From the NCBI GenBank assembly GCA_016795125.1, contig JAEUIG010000214.1:1-8529 (forward strand): DNA of 8,529 bases, written 5' to 3'. Positions within the stretch are counted from its first letter, which is position 1. The number at the start of each line of letters is the position of its first letter. Shown piece by piece: positions 7,064 through 8,529 of the stretch. Made by a program: the position numbers and the translations under genes. Source of the DNA: Planctomycetaceae bacterium (lineage in GTDB: Bacteria > Planctomycetota > Planctomycetia > Planctomycetales > Planctomycetaceae). The notes under the pieces were generated by a model that saw only the letters and a program-made list of their open reading frames with translations, did not search any database and was not told where the DNA came from.

Positions 7064-7092
7064 GGTATATTCCCCGGATTTCACCGGTTTCC
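7064..7092 (-). promoter_or_regulatory. Candidate promoter of the sigma/anti-sigma operon
   Basis: On the minus strand GGAAAC (7092-7087), a 17-nt spacer and TATACC (7069-7064) precede the GTG by about 20 nt. The GGAA(A)C -35 is of the kind ECF factors use, which would fit autoregulation, while the -10 also resembles sigma-70. A perfect 12-bp palindrome lies 11 nt upstream of the -35. Confidence 0.35.
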
Positions 7093-7103
7093 TGCCATTT
7101 GCC

Positions 7104-7115
7104 ATTCGATCGAAT
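7104..7115. promoter_or_regulatory. Palindrome ATTCGATCGAAT, possible operator
   Basis: A perfect 12-bp palindrome lies directly upstream of the candidate -35 of the sigma operon. Such a site could bind a dimeric regulator, but a few palindromes of this length are expected by chance in a window this size. Confidence 0.3.
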
Positions 7116-7165
7116 CGCCGCAATCTTCCCGGCTTTCCGGACGAAGTCGCGTCCCGATGTTCGAA

Positions 7166-7206
7166 CTCAGAATTGGTGCACACTCAGGAATATCCTGCAT
7201 TCTGAG
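7166..7206. other. Nested inverted repeats in the divergent leader region
   Basis: CTCAGAAT (7166-7173) pairs perfectly with ATTCTGAG (7199-7206). Inside it, CAGGA (7185-7189) pairs with TCCTG (7193-7197) around a 3-nt loop. The result is a two-tier stem with an asymmetric bulge about 200 nt upstream of the lipoprotein gene. It might be an operator or an RNA structure; nothing shows which. Confidence 0.3.
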
Positions 7207-7399
7207 CGCATCACCTGCGTGCAGCAAGCGCCCCTGCGAGTCCGGAGCGATTCCGGCTTTCAATCGCGGCCTGCCTGTAACAACTCTACGTATTGTGTAA
7301 GCTGTGAGACGAGCGCGACTTCGCCGAGGTTTCGTGAAAAACCGAGGCCGGCCCCGCTGTGGCGACGGCCGTCGTTTCTTGCCACTTCGATCGAGTTCC

Positions 7400-7404
7400 A
7401 GGAG
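7400..7404 (+). promoter_or_regulatory. Ribosome binding site of the small lipoprotein gene
   Basis: AGGAG lies 6 nt before the ATG at 7411 and only 3 nt before the adjacent in-frame ATG at 7408. This favours 7411 as the start. Confidence 0.65.
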
Positions 7405-7410
7405 AGAATG

Positions 7411-7578
7411 ATGCGTAATCTGTTGTGTGTGGCTGTGCTGGCAGGCCTCATGGTCGCCACCCAGGGCTGCTCGTCCCAGCCCCCGGCGCCTCCCGCCGCC
7501 GATACGAACACCGACCTCGGCGCCCCCGGCAGCATGGACAAGGGCAATCCCGAGTCCACCGGCTCAACCACGAACTGA
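7411..7578 (+). CDS. Small lipoprotein-like secreted peptide
   Basis: The product is a 55-residue protein. Its first 20 residues are a signal sequence with the hydrophobic core LLCVAVLAGLMVA, ending TQGC at Cys20, a loose lipobox (Thr rather than Leu at -3) followed by SS. The mature part (21-55) is short, Pro/Ala-rich (QPPAPPAADTNTD), then Gly/Ser/Thr-rich, and looks disordered with no known domain. Small lipoproteins of this composition are frequent in planctomycetes and have no assigned role. Reality as a gene is supported by a good AGGAG site, the signal sequence and a strong terminator about 100 nt downstream. It is divergent from the sigma operon by 367 nt. It may be a surface-anchored or cell-wall peptide, but function is unknown. 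Confidence 0.72.
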   Translation: MRNLLCVAVLAGLMVATQGCSSQPPAPPAADTNTDLGAPGSMDKGNPESTGSTTN

Positions 7579-7608
7579 CTGGCTTTCTGTCGATCCCCGT
7601 TCCGTTGA

Positions 7609-7631
7609 CGCCCTCCCTCTTTCCGAGGGCG
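7609..7631 (+). other. Hairpin downstream of the lipoprotein gene
   Basis: CGCCCTC (7609-7615) pairs with GAGGGCG (7625-7631) around a 9-nt loop, 30 nt past the stop codon. There is no T-tract, so it is more likely a transcript-stabilising stem than a terminator. Confidence 0.35.
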
Positions 7632-7680
7632 GCCCGGGTTGGTGACCGATTGCCCCACGTCCAATGACGCCTGCCGTTGC

Positions 7681-7718
7681 ACGACCCGTCCCGTTTTTGG
7701 GACGGGTCGTTGTGTTTT
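7681..7718 (+). terminator. Intrinsic terminator of the lipoprotein gene
   Basis: A perfect 12-bp GC-rich stem, ACGACCCGTCCC (7681-7692) / GGGACGGGTCGT (7699-7710), has the 6-nt loop GTTTTT and is followed by TGTGTTTT. It is the clearest terminator in the window and isolates the esterase gene from the lipoprotein transcript. Confidence 0.85.
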
Positions 7719-7872
7719 GACTCCCGGCTTCCAGCGTCGATCCTACAATTGCAGCAGGCGGCGAATCGGATTCCCGACTCCCTTCGCCGGACCAGGCTCG
7801 TCAACGACGAGTCCGCAGCCGAATCGGCGCAATGTCCTGCGTTGTCGACTCCCGAACTTCGCAGTGACTCCC
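7719..7872 (+). repeat. Four copies of GACTCCC upstream of the esterase gene
   Basis: The heptamer GACTCCC occurs at 7719-7725, 7776-7782, 7847-7853 and 7866-7872, all in the same orientation within 154 nt; I noticed no copy elsewhere in the window. Flanks differ, so the copies are not a duplicated longer unit. Spacings are 57, 71 and 19 nt. They could be binding sites of a regulator. Confidence 0.4.
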
Positions 7873-7916
7873 TAAGATTCGCCACGTCACACTCGCCATC
7901 GGGATGGCACACGACC

Positions 7917-8529
7917 ATGCGGACAGTTTCTCACTTCGGCAGGTACCTGACCTGTTGTCTGTGCCTGCTGGCAGTGCTGGCCGGACACCGGTCGGCAGCT
8001 GCCGGCGACACGGAATTCGTGTTCCGGACGCACGTCGACGAGCAGGGACCGCATCACTATGCCGTCTACGTCCCTCGCAGCTACACCCGCGAGTCCCGCT
8101 GGCCGGTGGTGCTGTATCTGCACGGCGCCGGCCTGAGCGGAACCGACGGCCGTCGCCACCTGCACGGCGGCCTGGCCGCGGTGATCCGGTCGGAAGGGGA
8201 CTATCCGGCCATCGTGGTCTTTCCACAGTGTGAGAATGTCGATGCCACGCTGCTGTCGCGGTGGCTGGCCGATTCGCCGGACGGACAGCGAGCGATTCGC
8301 ATTCTCGACGACGTGGAACGGGAGTATTCCGTCGATCCCTCGCGGCGCGTGCTCGCCGGCTGGTCGATGGGCGGATATGGCGCCTGGAGTCTCGCAGCCG
8401 CGCATCCTGACCGGTGGTCGGCCGTCGTCCCGGTCTCGGGCGGAGGACGTCCCGAGCTGGCGGCCCACATCACGGCGCCGGTCTGGGCGATCCACGGAGC
8501 CGGCGATCGCGCGATTCCTCCGTCGCAGT
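7917..8529 (+). CDS. Exported serine esterase (alpha/beta hydrolase), cut by window edge
   Basis: The frame runs from ATG 7917 to the right edge, 204 codons without a stop; the C-terminus is missing. Residues 1-29 form a signal peptide (hydrophobic LTCCLCLLAVLAG, then SAAAG). The domain follows the pattern of feruloyl/acetyl esterase and PHB-depolymerase-like hydrolases: HYAVYVPRSYTRESRWPVVL (47-66), the oxyanion segment LHGAG (68-72), the nucleophile elbow GWSMGGYG with Ser150, and IHGAGDRAIP (192-201) with the probable catalytic Asp197. The catalytic His would lie beyond the edge. It probably hydrolyses carboxyl esters, perhaps acetyl or feruloyl groups on plant or algal polysaccharides, which would suit the nearby sulfatase; the substrate is not determined. 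The start is chosen at the signal peptide; the upstream GGGA (7901-7904) is too far away to be a good ribosome site. An annotator might also call it a prolyl-oligopeptidase-like peptidase. Confidence 0.88.
   Translation, partial: MRTVSHFGRYLTCCLCLLAVLAGHRSAAAGDTEFVFRTHVDEQGPHHYAVYVPRSYTRESRWPVVLYLHGAGLSGTDGRRHLHGGLAAVIRSEGDYPAIVVFPQCENVDATLLSRWLADSPDGQRAIRILDDVEREYSVDPSRRVLAGWSMGGYGAWSLAAAHPDRWSAVVPVSGGGRPELAAHITAPVWAIHGAGDRAIPPSQ

Larger units (their letters stand above)
7044..7410. other. Divergent intergenic region between sigma and lipoprotein genes
   Basis: This 367-nt stretch has no convincing gene. It holds the candidate sigma-operon promoter, the 12-bp palindrome, the nested inverted repeats and a locally AT-richer patch at 7276-7300 (TGTAACAACT, then TATTGTGTAAG) where the lipoprotein promoter probably lies, although no pair of boxes has good spacing. 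The plus-strand frame of the lipoprotein is open back to 7027 but shows no family features. Confidence 0.5.
7579..7916. other. Intergenic region between the lipoprotein and esterase genes
   Basis: These 338 nt contain the hairpin, the terminator and the GACTCCC cluster, plus an odd-centred palindrome GAATCGGATTC (7763-7773). A TACAAT hexamer (7744-7749) may be a -10 box, but the nearest -35-like TTGACT is 21 nt away. No small gene is evident. Confidence 0.5.

Noticed and set aside
7717..7749. TTGACT and TACAAT as a sigma-70 promoter for the esterase
   Set aside because: The spacer is 21 nt, too long for a normal promoter, and the -35 partly overlaps the T-tract of the preceding terminator.

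Overview
The window looks like ordinary chromosomal DNA from a GC-rich planctomycete. The evidence is the gene content: a DUF1501 protein with a twin-arginine leader, a secreted formylglycine-type sulfatase, a stand-alone secreted prenyltransferase/squalene-cyclase-repeat protein, an ECF sigma factor paired with a membrane anti-sigma factor, and several exported redox or hydrolase proteins. There are no rRNA or tRNA genes, CRISPR arrays, transposases or phage genes. Taxonomy is inferred from families and base composition; no marker gene is present.

Layout. The minus strand from about 4314 down to 1 carries four genes: sulfatase (4314-2929), DUF1501 protein (2663-1254), exported redoxin (996-421), and a secreted protein cut by the left edge (424-1). 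The last two overlap by 4 nt (ATGA) and are a clear translationally coupled pair. A convincing stem-loop terminator after DUF1501 (1205-1246) separates them from it. The gap between the sulfatase and DUF1501 genes holds an imperfect 31-bp inverted repeat (2759-2913) that looks like a dispersed non-coding element. On the plus strand, divergent from the sulfatase, lies the prenyltransferase-repeat gene (4609-5646). It converges with a sigma/anti-sigma operon on the minus strand (7043-6510, then 6471-5695). Divergent from the sigma gene is a small lipoprotein-like gene (7411-7578) with a textbook terminator (7681-7718). Last is an exported serine esterase (7917 onward) cut by the right edge.

Working together. 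Most products act outside the cytoplasm: the sulfatase and DUF1501 protein (both of the alkaline-phosphatase-like fold) suggest polysaccharide or sulfate-ester processing, and the esterase could deacylate substrates. The ECF pair is the only regulatory module. The anti-sigma factor has an HxxxCxxC zinc-binding N-terminus, one membrane span, and an outer domain with a DxDNDGxxD calcium-type loop, so it may sense an envelope signal. I found no strong evidence for a wholly new system. The most interesting signals are this anti-sigma outer domain, the inverted-repeat element, a cluster of four GACTCCC heptamers upstream of the esterase, and the redoxin plus tyrosinase-like secreted pair at the left edge.
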